A DNA stretch of 64,000 nucleotides, from the NCBI RefSeq assembly GCF_003260975.1, contig NZ_CP030041.1, forward strand, positions 2,589,001 to 2,653,000. Direction: 5' to 3'. Within the stretch, counting starts at the first letter, position 1. Each line of letters starts with the position of its first letter. Below the pieces are notes generated by a model. That model saw nothing but the letters and a program-made list of their open reading frames with translations. It was not told where the DNA came from and did no database searches. Positions 1 through 8,445 of this stretch are shown here, in pieces. Made by a program: the position numbers and the translations under genes. Origin of the DNA: Echinicola strongylocentroti (GTDB lineage Bacteria > Bacteroidota > Bacteroidia > Cytophagales > Cyclobacteriaceae).

Positions 1-2695
1 TTTTCAGTACATTGTTTTCAGGGTCAGCTTTACCTTCCTCGATCTCGCGGATTTCGCCACGGATGGAGATCAGTGCGTCACAGAACCTATCCAGTTCGGC
101 CTTACTTTCTGATTCGGTCGGCTCGATCATCATGGTACCCGCCACAGGGAAAGAAACGGTCGGTGAATGGAAGCCATAGTCGATCAATCGCTTGGCAATG
201 TCTTCTACCTCTACACCTACTGCTTTAAACTCCCTAAAATCCACTATCATCTCGTGAGCCGCTCTTCCTTGGGCACCTGTGTAAAGTGTCGGGAAAAATT
301 CACCAAGTCGCGCTTTGATATAGTTGGCGTTAAGGATGGCCGTTTGGGTGGCATGCTTCAGGCCTTCCCTGCCCATCATGGCGATGTAAGCATAGGAAAT
401 TGGCAAGATGCTGGCACTACCGAAAGGCGCAGCCGAAATCGCAGAAATAGGCTGTTGGCCTCCTGTCTTCACCAACGGGCTACTCGGCAAAAACTCCTCC
501 AAGTGCTTGGCCACACAGATCGGCCCCATACCTGGACCACCGCCACCGTGAGGGATGCAGAAGGTTTTGTGGAGATTGAGGTGGCACACATCGGCACCGA
601 TGACACCTGGGCTGGTGAGCCCTACCTGCGCATTCATATTGGCTCCGTCCATATACACCTGACCGCCATTCTCATGAACGATCTGGCACATTTCGCGAAT
701 GGCCTCTTCAAATACCCCGTGGGTGGATGGATAGGTCACTAGGAAGGACGACAGGTTATCTTTATGCTTTTCCGCTTTTTCTTTCAGGTCGCCAAGGTCT
801 ATATTTCCCTTGTCATCACACTTGACGATCACCACTTTCATCCCGGCCATTACGGCAGAGGCGGGGTTGGTACCGTGGGCAGATGAAGGGATCAAAGCAA
901 TATTCCGGTGGCTTTCGCCCCTGCTTTCGTGATAAGCGCGTATCACCATCAATCCGGCAAATTCCCCCTGTGCTCCTGAGTTGGGCTGAAGGGAAGTTTC
1001 GGCAAAACCGGTAATCTCTGACAGCCAATTTCTCAGATCCTGGAACAACGCATAGTAGCCTGCTGCCTGGTCTTGTGGCACAAATGGATGCAGCTGACCA
1101 AACTCTGGCCAAGTAACCGGAATCATCTCAGCGGTCGCATTTAGCTTCATTGTACATGAGCCCAGCGAGATCATGGAATGCACCAGTGACAGGTCCCTGT
1201 TTTCCAACCGCTTGATATAACGCAACATCTCGTGCTCTGAGTGGAACGCATTGAAGATCATATGGCCCATATAGTCGGAGGTCCTTTTCAGGCCATCGGC
1301 TACCTCAAAACTGAGGTGGGCTACCATGGACCCCAAGTCCACCACATCGGCACTTGAGTGTGTCGTCCGGGCAAATACCTCAATGATCTCCTGAACATCC
1401 TCTACCGTCTTGGCTTCATCAAATGCCAAATAAACATACCCTGGCTCGTAGCGGAAGTTCATTTCATGCGACAGCGCAAAAGCCTTGATCTTGGACTGCT
1501 TCACATCGTCCACTTTGATCTTAAGGGTGTCGAAGTAGTTTTCATTTTCTTGCTCAAAACCCAACTTGGCCAACCCCTGAGCGGTCAGCTTGGCCAATCC
1601 GTGAATTTTTAAGGCAATGTCTTTTAGTCCTTTTGGTCCGTGATACACGGCGTACATTCCTGCCATCACGGCCAGTAGCACCTGTGCGGTACAGATATTG
1701 GAGGTGGCTCTTTCACGCTTGATGTGTTGTTCCCTTGTCTGCAGGGCCATTCTGTACGCCTTGTTGCCATCCCTATCAACCGAAATACCGATGATTCGGC
1801 CAGGCACCTGACGTTTATAAGTATCTTTGGTGGCAAAATAAGCGGCATGAGGCCCTCCATATCCCATAGGCACACCAAATCGCTGGGTGGTACCGACGAC
1901 CACGTCAGCTCCCATTTCCCCCGGAGGGGTAAGCAGCGTAAGGGCAAGTAAGTCGGCCGAGAAAGCAGTCGTAACACTGTTTTCCTTGGCTGTTTCTATC
2001 AAAGCTTTATAATTGATGGCTTCCCCGTCAGCATTTGGGTACTGAAGCAGTACACCGTAAAGCTCCGGGTCTTCCAAGTTCAGTTTATGCAATGGCCCCT
2101 CCACCAAGGTCACGCCAATCGGAAGTGCCCTGGTTTTAAGGATTTCTTTGGTTTGGATAAACACCTTCTCGTCCACAAAAAATTTCGTGGCTTTTTTCTT
2201 GTCCCTCGGCCGGGTAGCAAACAGCATGTTCATCGCTTCGGCAGCTGCTGTGCCCTCATCCAGTAGGGAGGCATTGGCCAGCTCCATGCCGGTAAGGTCC
2301 ATCACCATGGTCTGGAAATTCACCAGTGCTTCCAATCTTCCCTGGGCGATTTCTGCCTGATAGGGCGTATAAGCCGTGTACCACCCTGGGTTTTCGAGTA
2401 CATTTCTCAATATCACCCCGGGCGTAATGGTATCGTAATAGCCCAAACCGATAAATGACTTATAAATTTTGTTCTTGGCAGCCATCTTGCGGAAATCCTT
2501 CAGAAACGTCGCTTCTGACTTTGCCTCAGGCAGGTTGAGGGGATGATCCAGTTGAATGGCTTTGGGGATGGTTTGATCGATCAGCTCATCAATGCTGGCA
2601 GCACCGATTTTCGTGAGCATCTCCGACACGTCGTTGGTGGAGGGGCCGTTATGGCGATCTTCAAACTTCACGGTGGGGGTCAAATCAATTTTCAT
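1..2695 (-). CDS. gcvP: Glycine dehydrogenase (decarboxylating), P-protein of the glycine cleavage system; 3' end outside window
   Basis: P-protein decarboxylates glycine with pyridoxal phosphate and passes the aminomethyl group to the lipoyl H-protein (cytosolic glycine cleavage system). About 898 codons are visible from the ATG at 2695; the family is usually about 950-970 residues, so only the C-terminal tail is missing to the left. Both P-protein halves are present. The first carries [19 protein letters not shown] and the second the PLP-lysine motif [13 protein letters not shown] near residue 710, followed by the glycine-rich [10 protein letters not shown]. It is a single-chain P-protein rather than the split gcvPA/gcvPB form. 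It has its own -7 box about 55 bp upstream, so it is probably monocistronic at its 5' end. No H- or T-protein gene is in the window. Confidence 0.96.
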   Translation of the reverse strand, partial: MKIDLTPTVKFEDRHNGPSTNDVSEMLTKIGAASIDELIDQTIPKAIQLDHPLNLPEAKSEATFLKDFRKMAAKNKIYKSFIGLGYYDTITPGVILRNVLENPGWYTAYTPYQAEIAQGRLEALVNFQTMVMDLTGMELANASLLDEGTAAAEAMNMLFATRPRDKKKATKFFVDEKVFIQTKEILKTRALPIGVTLVEGPLHKLNLEDPELYGVLLQYPNADGEAINYKALIETAKENSVTTAFSADLLALTLLTPPGEMGADVVVGTTQRFGVPMGYGGPHAAYFATKDTYKRQVPGRIIGISVDRDGNKAYRMALQTREQHIKRERATSNICTAQVLLAVMAGMYAVYHGPKGLKDIALKIHGLAKLTAQGLAKLGFEQENENYFDTLKIKVDDVKQSKIKAFALSHEMNFRYEPGYVYLAFDEAKTVEDVQEIIEVFARTTHSSADVVDLGSMVAHLSFEVADGLKRTSDYMGHMIFNAFHSEHEMLRYIKRLENRDLSLVHSMISLGSCTMKLNATAEMIPVTWPEFGQLHPFVPQDQAAGYYALFQDLRNWLSEITGFAETSLQPNSGAQGEFAGLMVIRAYHESRGESHRNIALIPSSAHGTNPASAVMAGMKVVIVKCDDKGNIDLGDLKEKAEKHKDNLSSFLVTYPSTHGVFEEAIREMCQIVHENGGQVYMDGANMNAQVGLTSPGVIGADVCHLNLHKTFCIPHGGGGPGMGPICVAKHLEEFLPSSPLVKTGGQQPISAISAAPFGSASILPISYAYIAMMGREGLKHATQTAILNANYIKARLGEFFPTLYTGAQGRAAHEMIVDFREFKAVGVEVEDIAKRLIDYGFHSPTVSFPVAGTMMIEPTESESKAELDRFCDALISIRGEIREIEEGKADPENNVLK

Positions 2696-2750
2696 AGTCC
2701 AGATAATGCGTAATATACTTGGGTAATATTCCTCTTTTCTTATAGATGTG

Positions 2751-2758
2751 CAAAGGTA
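2751..2758 (-). promoter_or_regulatory. Bacteroidota -7 promoter box for gcvP
   Basis: On the minus strand this reads TACCTTTG, a perfect match to the Bacteroidota -7 consensus TAnnTTTG. It lies about 55 bp before the gcvP ATG. No convincing TTG -33 element sits at the expected distance, so the call rests on the -7 box and its position. Confidence 0.6.
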
Positions 2759-2830
2759 TAAATTATTGACCGATAATGATTTTCTTTTCCAAATTTTCTA
2801 CGGTCTGGAACTGGGGATTTTAACCAGCTC

Positions 2831-3002
2831 TAACCCGGTTTATGCATTAGGAATCGTAGTGAGAGCTGAAATTGCAAGAAAATCAGTTAGTTTGGAGGCA
2901 TTAGCGTAGCACCGCTACGGTTATGCCGAAAACTAAAGTGAAATGGCTGATTTTGAAGCAGTTTAAGGTCGAAACAGATAGGCTAATGCATATTCCGGTT
3001 TA
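2831..3002 (+). repeat. MITE-like 172-bp repeat, copy A (full length)
   Basis: The ends are imperfect inverted repeats: TAACCCGGTTTATGCATTAG on the left and the reverse complement of TAAACCGGAATATGCATTAG on the right. Inside is a hairpin, CGTAGC-ACC-GCTACG. Read on the opposite strand, 32215-32386 has the same length and differs at only about 7 positions. No ORF is present, so a non-autonomous mobile or palindromic repeat is the simplest reading. Confidence 0.8.
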
Positions 3003-3045
3003 ATACCATTTAGTTAGTGTTTATGTAGAATCACTGGTTCTTTTT
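3003..3045 (+). repeat. Sequence resembling one end of the 16470-17153 element
   Basis: Starting at the right edge of copy A, the sequence ATACCATTTAGTTAGTGTTT resembles the inward-reading right end of the element at 16470-17153 (ATGCCGTTTAGTTTAGTGTG). A similar but weaker stretch lies at 63312-63350, and this copy and that one share the segment ACTGGTTCT. It may be a decayed second element abutting the MITE. Confidence 0.4.
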
Positions 3046-3152
3046 GACTTACAGTGGATAGTAGTTTCAGCAGGGATGTTCGGGGTAGGTACTGGACAGG
3101 AGCAAAGCAAGTAGGCATGATCTCATCTGATTTTGAGAAGTTAGATGATCAA

Positions 3153-3240
3153 GTGTGATGCACCTACGGCACATTAAAGAGGACTGATGGCCGTATCTGT
3201 TACCAAGCTTTCATACCTATGGCATGATGTTCTTAAGCCA
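3153..3240 (+). repeat. 89-bp interspersed repeat, copy 1
   Basis: It matches the reverse complement of 63501-63589 over its whole length with scattered substitutions (roughly 80-85% by eye). Shared blocks include CCTACGGCACATTA, GAGGACTGATGG and TTACCAAGCTT. Each copy has short palindromes around a GGCAT or GGCAC core. Function is unknown; it looks REP-like. Confidence 0.7.
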
Positions 3241-3302
3241 AGGCACATCAATAGGCAAACAGGTCTATCATCCCCTATTTCCTAGCCAAATGGATCAGCG
3301 GC

Positions 3303-3334
3303 TTGACACATTTAGAAAATAATAGCTAGCTTTA
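3303..3334 (+). promoter_or_regulatory. Candidate promoter of the M28 peptidase gene
   Basis: A TTG (3303-3305, within TTGACA) is followed after 21 bp by TAGCTTTA (3327-3334), seven of eight matches to TAnnTTTG. The ATG is 33 bp further on. Confidence 0.45.
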
Positions 3335-3367
3335 GGGGCAAATTTTACTTACAACTCAAATATAGGC

Positions 3368-4864
3368 ATGAAGAGAAATTATATCTTGGCCACTGCCATG
3401 GGCCTAATGCTTTCCTGGCAAGCCACTGCCCAAGAGCAGTCACTGGCTGAAAAATACGCCGGTACCATCAGTGATGTAGATCTAGAGGAATACCTTTCCT
3501 ACTTGGCATCAGATGAAATGGAAGGCAGGGAAACAGGTGAAAAAGGCCAGAAAATGGCTGCAGAATACCTGAGCGGATTTTATAATGAAATCGGTCTGGA
3601 AGGCCCTGTAGATGGCAAATACACCCAACCATTTTCCTTGGCCAGCGTTTCCTACGGAGACATCGAGCTCAAAGTGGGCAAGCAAAAACTGGTCAACAAC
3701 GAAGACTTTGTGTTCATCGGTGACGGTGATATCAAAAAAGAAAAAACAGAACTGGTTTTCCTAGGCCTGGCCAATGAAGAAAACCTCGAAAAGGTGAACG
3801 TAGAAGGTAAATTCGTCGGGCTATGGGCCATCGGCCAACGTGCTGGTGGACTGATGGACCAAATCTGGGAAGCGGGCGCCACGGGCATCATCGTGGTCAC
3901 CATGGAAGGCCAGTCCAACTTTGACCGCTTGGCCAACCGCTACAAATCTCTCAGCGGAAAAGGCCGACTGGGTTTTGAAAAACCTACAGAGCAAAAACCG
4001 GTGTTCTTGGTAAGCTCCGATAAAATGGCCAGCTTGTTCGAAAAGTCCGTTGAGGAACTTAAGCAAGCTGCCAAGGACGATCCTGCCAGCGTTTCTTCCC
4101 AAAAAGTACGCTACAAGATCGAAAAGAACAAAAAAATGGTAGGCACCGAAAATGTAATGGGCTACCTTGAAGGCACGGACAAAAAAGACGAAGTCCTCGT
4201 GATCTCTTCCCACTATGATCACATAGGCATCAATAGCAAAGGGGAAATCAACAATGGCGCAGATGATGATGGCTCCGGCACCGTTTCTGTCATGGAAATC
4301 GCCCAGGCATTTGCTACCGCCGCCAAGGAAGGCAACCGGCCAAGAAGATCGGTACTTTTCCTCAATGTCTCTGGTGAAGAAAAAGGGCTATTGGGTTCGG
4401 AGTATTATACCGACAACCCTGTATTCCCACTTGAAAACACCGTCAACGACCTGAACATCGACATGGTGGGTCGCGTGGACTACGAATATCAAGATGCCGA
4501 AAACCAAGATTACGTGTACGTGATCGGTTCTGATATGCTGGCCTCACAGCTGAAGACCATCATCGAATACAATAACATTACCCACACTGATTTGATCCTG
4601 GATTACCGTTATGATGCGGAAGATGATCCGAACAGGTTCTACTACCGTTCTGACCATTATAACTTCGCCAAGCACAACATCCCCGTTGCATTCTTCTTTA
4701 ACGGTGTGCATGACGACTACCATCAGCCTACTGACACCGTGGACAAGATCGAATTTGGTCTCATGGAAAAAAGGGCCAAGCTGATCTTCTACGCCGCTTG
4801 GGACCTGGCCAACAGGGACAAAAGAACGCCCGTGGACGGCAGCAACGACCGAGGAGAACGATAA
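3368..4864 (+). CDS. Secreted M28-family zinc aminopeptidase with PA domain
   Basis: This 498-residue protein starts with a Sec signal peptide ending near QATAQ, so it acts in the periplasm or outside the cell. A protease-associated (PA) domain spans roughly residues 90-240. The M28 catalytic domain follows with its zinc-ligand signatures in order: HYDH (about 282), NGADDDGSG (about 295), SGEEKGLLGS with the catalytic Glu (about 335), NIDMVGR, and a late HDDYHQPTDT. All di-zinc ligands appear present. The family releases N-terminal amino acids from peptides; the exact substrate cannot be read from sequence. It is monocistronic, with its own candidate promoter and a strong terminator about 50 bp downstream. 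Confidence 0.93.
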   Translation: MKRNYILATAMGLMLSWQATAQEQSLAEKYAGTISDVDLEEYLSYLASDEMEGRETGEKGQKMAAEYLSGFYNEIGLEGPVDGKYTQPFSLASVSYGDIELKVGKQKLVNNEDFVFIGDGDIKKEKTELVFLGLANEENLEKVNVEGKFVGLWAIGQRAGGLMDQIWEAGATGIIVVTMEGQSNFDRLANRYKSLSGKGRLGFEKPTEQKPVFLVSSDKMASLFEKSVEELKQAAKDDPASVSSQKVRYKIEKNKKMVGTENVMGYLEGTDKKDEVLVISSHYDHIGINSKGEINNGADDDGSGTVSVMEIAQAFATAAKEGNRPRRSVLFLNVSGEEKGLLGSEYYTDNPVFPLENTVNDLNIDMVGRVDYEYQDAENQDYVYVIGSDMLASQLKTIIEYNNITHTDLILDYRYDAEDDPNRFYYRSDHYNFAKHNIPVAFFFNGVHDDYHQPTDTVDKIEFGLMEKRAKLIFYAAWDLANRDKRTPVDGSNDRGER

Positions 4865-4914
4865 TATAACCCAAGGATGAAAGCCAAAAACTAAAAGGCC
4901 TGATGCCAAAAGCA

Positions 4915-4956
4915 AAAATCCGCAGCACCTTAAATGCTGCGGATTTTCTTTTTTTT
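4915..4956 (+). terminator. Rho-independent terminator after the M28 peptidase
   Basis: The stem AAAATCCGCAGCA pairs with TGCTGCGGATTTT across a 7-nt loop and is followed by a long T run (CTTTTTTTT). It is the clearest terminator in the left part of the window. Confidence 0.9.
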
Positions 4957-4993
4957 CCCCCATCACATAGCCCTCGTTTAGACCATACATAGT

Positions 4994-5332
4994 CCTCGTT
5001 TATAACGAGGCGCTGAGGAGCATGGCATTTGTAATGCCGGTAACGTATTGCATATATCTTCTGATCTGTAAATGATTCAGGGTATTTGGTGAAGAGGATT
5101 ATAAATCCTCACCATTTGGGTTCGGGATTACAAATCCCGAACAGCAATGTTCTGCGGTTTTTTTTTGGGTTTTACTGCCCATCGTTTTACAACAGGCGAC
5201 TGATGCGCAGGGTATTTGTAATGCCCGTAAAGAGTTTGCCCCATATTTTTTTTAAAGCCTCTCCATTCCCTCTAGGAGCTTCATGGAATCAGTAATTCAA
5301 TGCTTACCAGTGCTGGTGCAGAGCCCCAGCAC
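4994..5332. repeat. Cluster of six REP-like hairpins
   Basis: Palindromes: 4994-5010 (CCTCGTT-TAT-AACGAGG), 5024-5038 (GGCATT-TGT-AATGCC), 5094-5110 (GAGGATT-ATA-AATCCTC), 5120-5142 (10-bp arms GTTCGGGATT/AATCCCGAAC, loop ACA), 5210-5226 (GGGTATT-TGT-AATGCCC) and 5310-5332 (GTGCTGG/CCAGCAC). Most share a 3-nt loop and an ATT/AAT core. Related hairpins in inverted order lie at 63619-63667. They resemble REP sequences mobilised by Y1 (RAYT-type) transposases, but no such gene is in the window. Confidence 0.7.
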
Positions 5333-5390
5333 AATCCAAGAAATTATCCCTTAGCCCTAAGGAGGGAAATTATCAAACACTGGTCGACAA

Positions 5391-5440
5391 ATCTCAAGAC
5401 TCAAGACTCAAGTCTCACATCTCAAGACTCCTATCTCACA
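5391..5440. repeat. CTCAAGACT-type low-complexity repeat
   Basis: Degenerate tandem units of about 7-10 bp (TCTCAAGAC, TCAAGACTCA, TCTCACATC) fill the 50 bp up to the helicase stop codon. Function unknown. Confidence 0.6.
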
Positions 5441-5441
5441 C

Positions 5442-6803
5442 CTACCGTTTGCCGCCTTTTTTCTTCATCTGGTTACGGTTTTTCTTGGCTTTGCTGTTCT
5501 TGTTACCACGGACTTTTTTCTTGTCGGGATTATAGTGGGGATTACTGGTGGCGCGGGCTTTTTTCTCATGAAAGGCCCCTTTGAAGGTGGGGTCTGCTTT
5601 TTGTTTTTGCTTGTCGATCTCACGGTCATAGGCCTGTTTTTCTGCAAAAGGCGTCTCGGCGATCCGCACCTCCTTGGGTATCGGCTCTTCGGGAACGTCC
5701 ATGCGGATGATTTCCTCGATCCGTCCAAAATGGTACTCTTCTGCCGGGTTGATAAAAGTAAACGCAGCACCTTCCTGTTCTGCTCGCCCGGTACGTCCCA
5801 CGCGATGGACATAGTCCTCATAAATCAGCGGCACATCAAAATTCACCACATGGCTGACCATACTGATATCCAGTCCCCTGGCCGCTACATCCGTCGCCAC
5901 GAGAATCCGTACATTTCCCGACTTAAAATCATCCACCGAATTGATCCGGGTGTTTTGGCCTTTGTTGGCGTGGATCACGCGGATTTCACCGTGTTTTCTA
6001 CGCTCGAGGTATTGGTAGACGGCTTCAGCATTTTTGCGGGATTTGGTGAAGACAATCACCCGATTAATTTCCTGATTCTGAAGGAGGTGGTCCAGCAGGG
6101 TGATCTTGGTCTTCAGGTTGGGCACAAAATACTTGGTCTGCGACACCGTATCTGCCGTAGTGGCTTGCAGTGCTATTTCAATTCGCTCCGGAAACTCCAA
6201 AAACTCATGAGAAATATGCTCCACCCTTTCGGAGAAGGTCGCCGAAAAAAGCATGTTTTGCCGCTTTACCGGAATAACCTCCAAAATCGACCGGAGCTGC
6301 GGCATAAAACCCATGTCCATCATTTTATCCGCTTCGTCCATTATCATGGTCTTGATATTGCGGACAAAGATCTCTCCTTTACTATAGATATCCATAAACC
6401 GACCGGGAGTGGCGATGATAATGTCCACGCCCTCGCGGATTTTTTCGATCTGGGGTGTAGGCCCGATCCCCCCATAGAGGCAGACGTACCGCAGGTCCGT
6501 GTATTTCCCAAGCTCCAGGATAGCCTGTTCTATCTGAATCACCAGTTCTCGCGTCGGCGCCAATATTAATGCTCTTGCATGTTCACCTTGGGCGTATTTG
6601 GCTTTCATGAGTAGCGGAAGCACATAGGCAGCCGTCTTTCCGGTGCCTGTCTGGGCGATGCCCAAAATGTCCTGACCACCAAGTGCCAGCGGAATGGTCT
6701 TTTCCTGAATCGGCGTAGGCTTGGTATAGCCGGCTTCTTTCACTGCTTCCAAAAGCTGCTTATTCAGTTTAAAATTCTCGAAAGACTGCGGGCTATCAGA
6801 CAT
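5442..6803 (-). CDS. DEAD-box ATP-dependent RNA helicase (RhlE-like)
   Basis: This 453-residue cytosolic protein unwinds RNA in processes such as ribosome assembly or mRNA decay. Visible in order are the Q motif (FENFKLNKQLL and the Gln in TPIQ), Walker A AQTGTGKT (50-57), PTREL, DEAD (156-159), SAT (187-189), the second RecA domain with VATDVAARGLD, and HRVGRTGR. The last 60 or so residues are a Lys/Arg/Asn-rich tail typical of RhlE-type helicases, which helps non-specific RNA binding. It is divergent from the dihydroorotase gene, with 71 bp between start codons. Confidence 0.93.
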   Translation of the reverse strand: MSDSPQSFENFKLNKQLLEAVKEAGYTKPTPIQEKTIPLALGGQDILGIAQTGTGKTAAYVLPLLMKAKYAQGEHARALILAPTRELVIQIEQAILELGKYTDLRYVCLYGGIGPTPQIEKIREGVDIIIATPGRFMDIYSKGEIFVRNIKTMIMDEADKMMDMGFMPQLRSILEVIPVKRQNMLFSATFSERVEHISHEFLEFPERIEIALQATTADTVSQTKYFVPNLKTKITLLDHLLQNQEINRVIVFTKSRKNAEAVYQYLERRKHGEIRVIHANKGQNTRINSVDDFKSGNVRILVATDVAARGLDISMVSHVVNFDVPLIYEDYVHRVGRTGRAEQEGAAFTFINPAEEYHFGRIEEIIRMDVPEEPIPKEVRIAETPFAEKQAYDREIDKQKQKADPTFKGAFHEKKARATSNPHYNPDKKKVRGNKNSKAKKNRNQMKKKGGKR

Positions 6804-6874
6804 GATTTATTAATTTTAGCTTCAAATTGATTTGGGATATTTTCTACTCCTGCAAACTCGAATAAAATAGTGTT

Positions 6875-8224
6875 ATGAAGAAGCGTATTTTGATCACTGA
6901 TGCAAATATAGTAAATGAAGGTAAGATAATCCGTGGAGATGTCTATATACAGGACGGATTGATCTTCTCTGCAGGTGGAAACCTAAAGGATTTTGAGAAA
7001 GAAGCAGATGTTACCATAGACGCAAAAGGAAAATATTTGCTTCCCGGGCTGATCGATGACCAAGTCCACTTCCGTGAGCCGGGCCTTACACACAAAGCCG
7101 AAATCTACACCGAAGCGAAAGCCGCCGTGGCAGGAGGGGTCACCACTTTTATGGAAATGCCCAACACCGTCCCACAAGCTACTACATTGGAGCTCTTGGA
7201 GGAAAAATACAACATCGCGGCTGAAAAGTCACTGGCCAATTACTCTTTCTACCTTGGCGCCACCAATGACAACTTGGATGAGCTGCTCAAAGCTGACCCA
7301 AGCACCATCTGCGGCATCAAGGTATTCCAAGGCTCTTCTACGGGCAATATGCTGGTGGACAATCAAGAGACGCTGGAAGGCATCTTCGAAAAATGCGAAA
7401 TGCTCATCGCTACGCACAGTGAAAATGACGATATCATCAAAGCCAACCTTGAAAAATACAAAGCAGAATACGGCGATGACATCCCCGTAAAGTACCATCC
7501 TAAGATCCGCTCGGCAGAAGCCTGCTACGATGCCTCGAAGCGCGTCGTAGACCTGGCCAGAAAACATGGTACCAAACTCCACATCCTCCACATCAGCACC
7601 GCCAAGGAGGTAAGGCTCTTTGACAATACCCTCCCGCTAGAGGAAAAGCGGATCACCGCAGAAGCCTGTATTCACCATATGTGGTTCTCTGAGGAAGATT
7701 ATGATAAAAAAGGCACCTTGATCAAATGGAACCCTGCCGTAAAAACAGCCGAAGACCGTGACGAGATCCTAAAAGGTGTGCTGGATGATCACATAGACGT
7801 TATTGCTACAGACCATGCTCCTCACACCTTGGAAGAAAAGGACAACCCTTATACCAAAGCTCCTTCAGGAGGCCCTTTGGTGCAGCACAGCTTGGTGGCA
7901 CTACTGGAAATGTACCATCAGGGCAAAATCACCCTAGAGCAAATCGTCCAAAAAACCTGTCATAATGTCGCGATTTTGTTTGAAATTGACAAAAGAGGCT
8001 ATATCCGCCCCGGATATCATGCCGATTTGGTACTAGTGGACTTGGATAACCCTTGGGAAGTTAAAAAAGAGAACATCCTTTCGAAATGCGGCTGGTCGCC
8101 GTTTGAAGGGCAGACTTTTCAGTCAAAAATCACACACACAATAGTTTCCGGACATATTGCGTACGAAAATGAGACATTCCACGAGGAGCAAAAAGGGCAA
8201 CGGCTTAAATTTTCCAGAAAATAA
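6875..8224 (+). CDS. Dihydroorotase (amidohydrolase superfamily), pyrimidine biosynthesis
   Basis: This 449-residue cytosolic enzyme cyclises carbamoyl aspartate to dihydroorotate. Amidohydrolase landmarks are LPGLIDDQVHFREPG (60-70), the candidate carbamylated lysine in GIKVFQGSSTG (K149), H181 (ATHSEND), H239 (LHILHIST) and DHAPHT with metal ligand D313. The usual HxH metal motif reads Q63-V-H65 here, so one expected zinc-ligand histidine is glutamine. From memory this QxH form is common in Bacteroidota, so it is probably functional. carB, an earlier step of the same pathway, lies about 21 kb away. No terminator is obvious; the tRNA-His promoter begins right after the stop codon. Confidence 0.92.
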   Translation: MKKRILITDANIVNEGKIIRGDVYIQDGLIFSAGGNLKDFEKEADVTIDAKGKYLLPGLIDDQVHFREPGLTHKAEIYTEAKAAVAGGVTTFMEMPNTVPQATTLELLEEKYNIAAEKSLANYSFYLGATNDNLDELLKADPSTICGIKVFQGSSTGNMLVDNQETLEGIFEKCEMLIATHSENDDIIKANLEKYKAEYGDDIPVKYHPKIRSAEACYDASKRVVDLARKHGTKLHILHISTAKEVRLFDNTLPLEEKRITAEACIHHMWFSEEDYDKKGTLIKWNPAVKTAEDRDEILKGVLDDHIDVIATDHAPHTLEEKDNPYTKAPSGGPLVQHSLVALLEMYHQGKITLEQIVQKTCHNVAILFEIDKRGYIRPGYHADLVLVDLDNPWEVKKENILSKCGWSPFEGQTFQSKITHTIVSGHIAYENETFHEEQKGQRLKFSRK

Positions 8225-8237
8225 TCCCCATTAGCTA

Positions 8238-8268
8238 TTGTTTGAAAAAAAACCGTGTATTACCTTTG
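8238..8268 (+). promoter_or_regulatory. Promoter of tRNA-His
   Basis: TTG at 8238-8240 is followed after a 20-bp spacer by TACCTTTG at 8261-8268, a perfect TAnnTTTG box. Both elements and their spacing match the Bacteroidota sigma-factor consensus. Transcription would start near 8275, some 35 nt before the mature tRNA. Confidence 0.75.
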
Positions 8269-8310
8269 CAGTCCGTTCAGGGAAAAGACCTGAATTGAAC
8301 TTACTAATAT

Positions 8311-8385
8311 GGTGGTTGTAGCTCAGCTGGTTAGAGCGCTGGTTTGTGGCACCAGAGGTCGCCGGTTCGAACCCGGTCTTCCACC
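8311..8385 (+). tRNA. tRNA-His (anticodon GTG)
   Basis: The cloverleaf folds with D-stem GCTC/GAGC, anticodon stem CTGGT/ACCAG around loop TTGTGGC (anticodon GTG), and T-arm GCCGG-TTCGAAC-CCGGT. A genomically encoded extra G at 8311 (position -1) pairs with C73, the hallmark of tRNA-His. The acceptor stem has two adjacent U-U mismatches (positions 5-68 and 6-67). CCA is not encoded. Confidence 0.95.
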
Positions 8386-8386
8386 C

Positions 8387-8418
8387 AAAACCCCTCATAA
8401 TGAGGGGTTTTTCTTTTT
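8387..8418 (+). terminator. Terminator of tRNA-His
   Basis: AAAACCCCTCA pairs with TGAGGGGTTTT over a short loop (TAA), followed by a T-rich tail, directly after the tRNA 3' end. Confidence 0.9.
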
Positions 8419-8445
8419 ATATAAGGAGCAAGGAACTAGTTCGGC

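Larger units (their letters stand above)
2696..3367. other. Gene-free region with repeats between gcvP and the M28 peptidase
   Basis: This 672-bp divergent spacer has no credible ORF. It holds the gcvP promoter (about 2750), a 172-bp MITE-like repeat (2831-3002), an element-end-like sequence directly after it (3003-3045), an 89-bp repeat (3153-3240) and a candidate promoter for the peptidase (3303-3334). Confidence 0.7.
4865..5441. other. Gene-free region dominated by REP-like hairpins
   Basis: After the peptidase terminator there is no plausible gene. At least six short palindromes occur (listed in the REP-like entry), followed by a CTCAAGACT-type low-complexity block that runs to the stop codon of the helicase gene. 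Short open frames here are not supported by any recognisable protein. Confidence 0.7.

Noticed and set aside
2696..2750. Glycine riboswitch upstream of gcvP
   Set aside because: The predicted leader is only about 50 nt and shows no aptamer-like structure.
5086..5584. Two plus-strand open frames in the hairpin cluster
   Set aside because: They read through the REP-like palindromes and into the antisense of the helicase gene.
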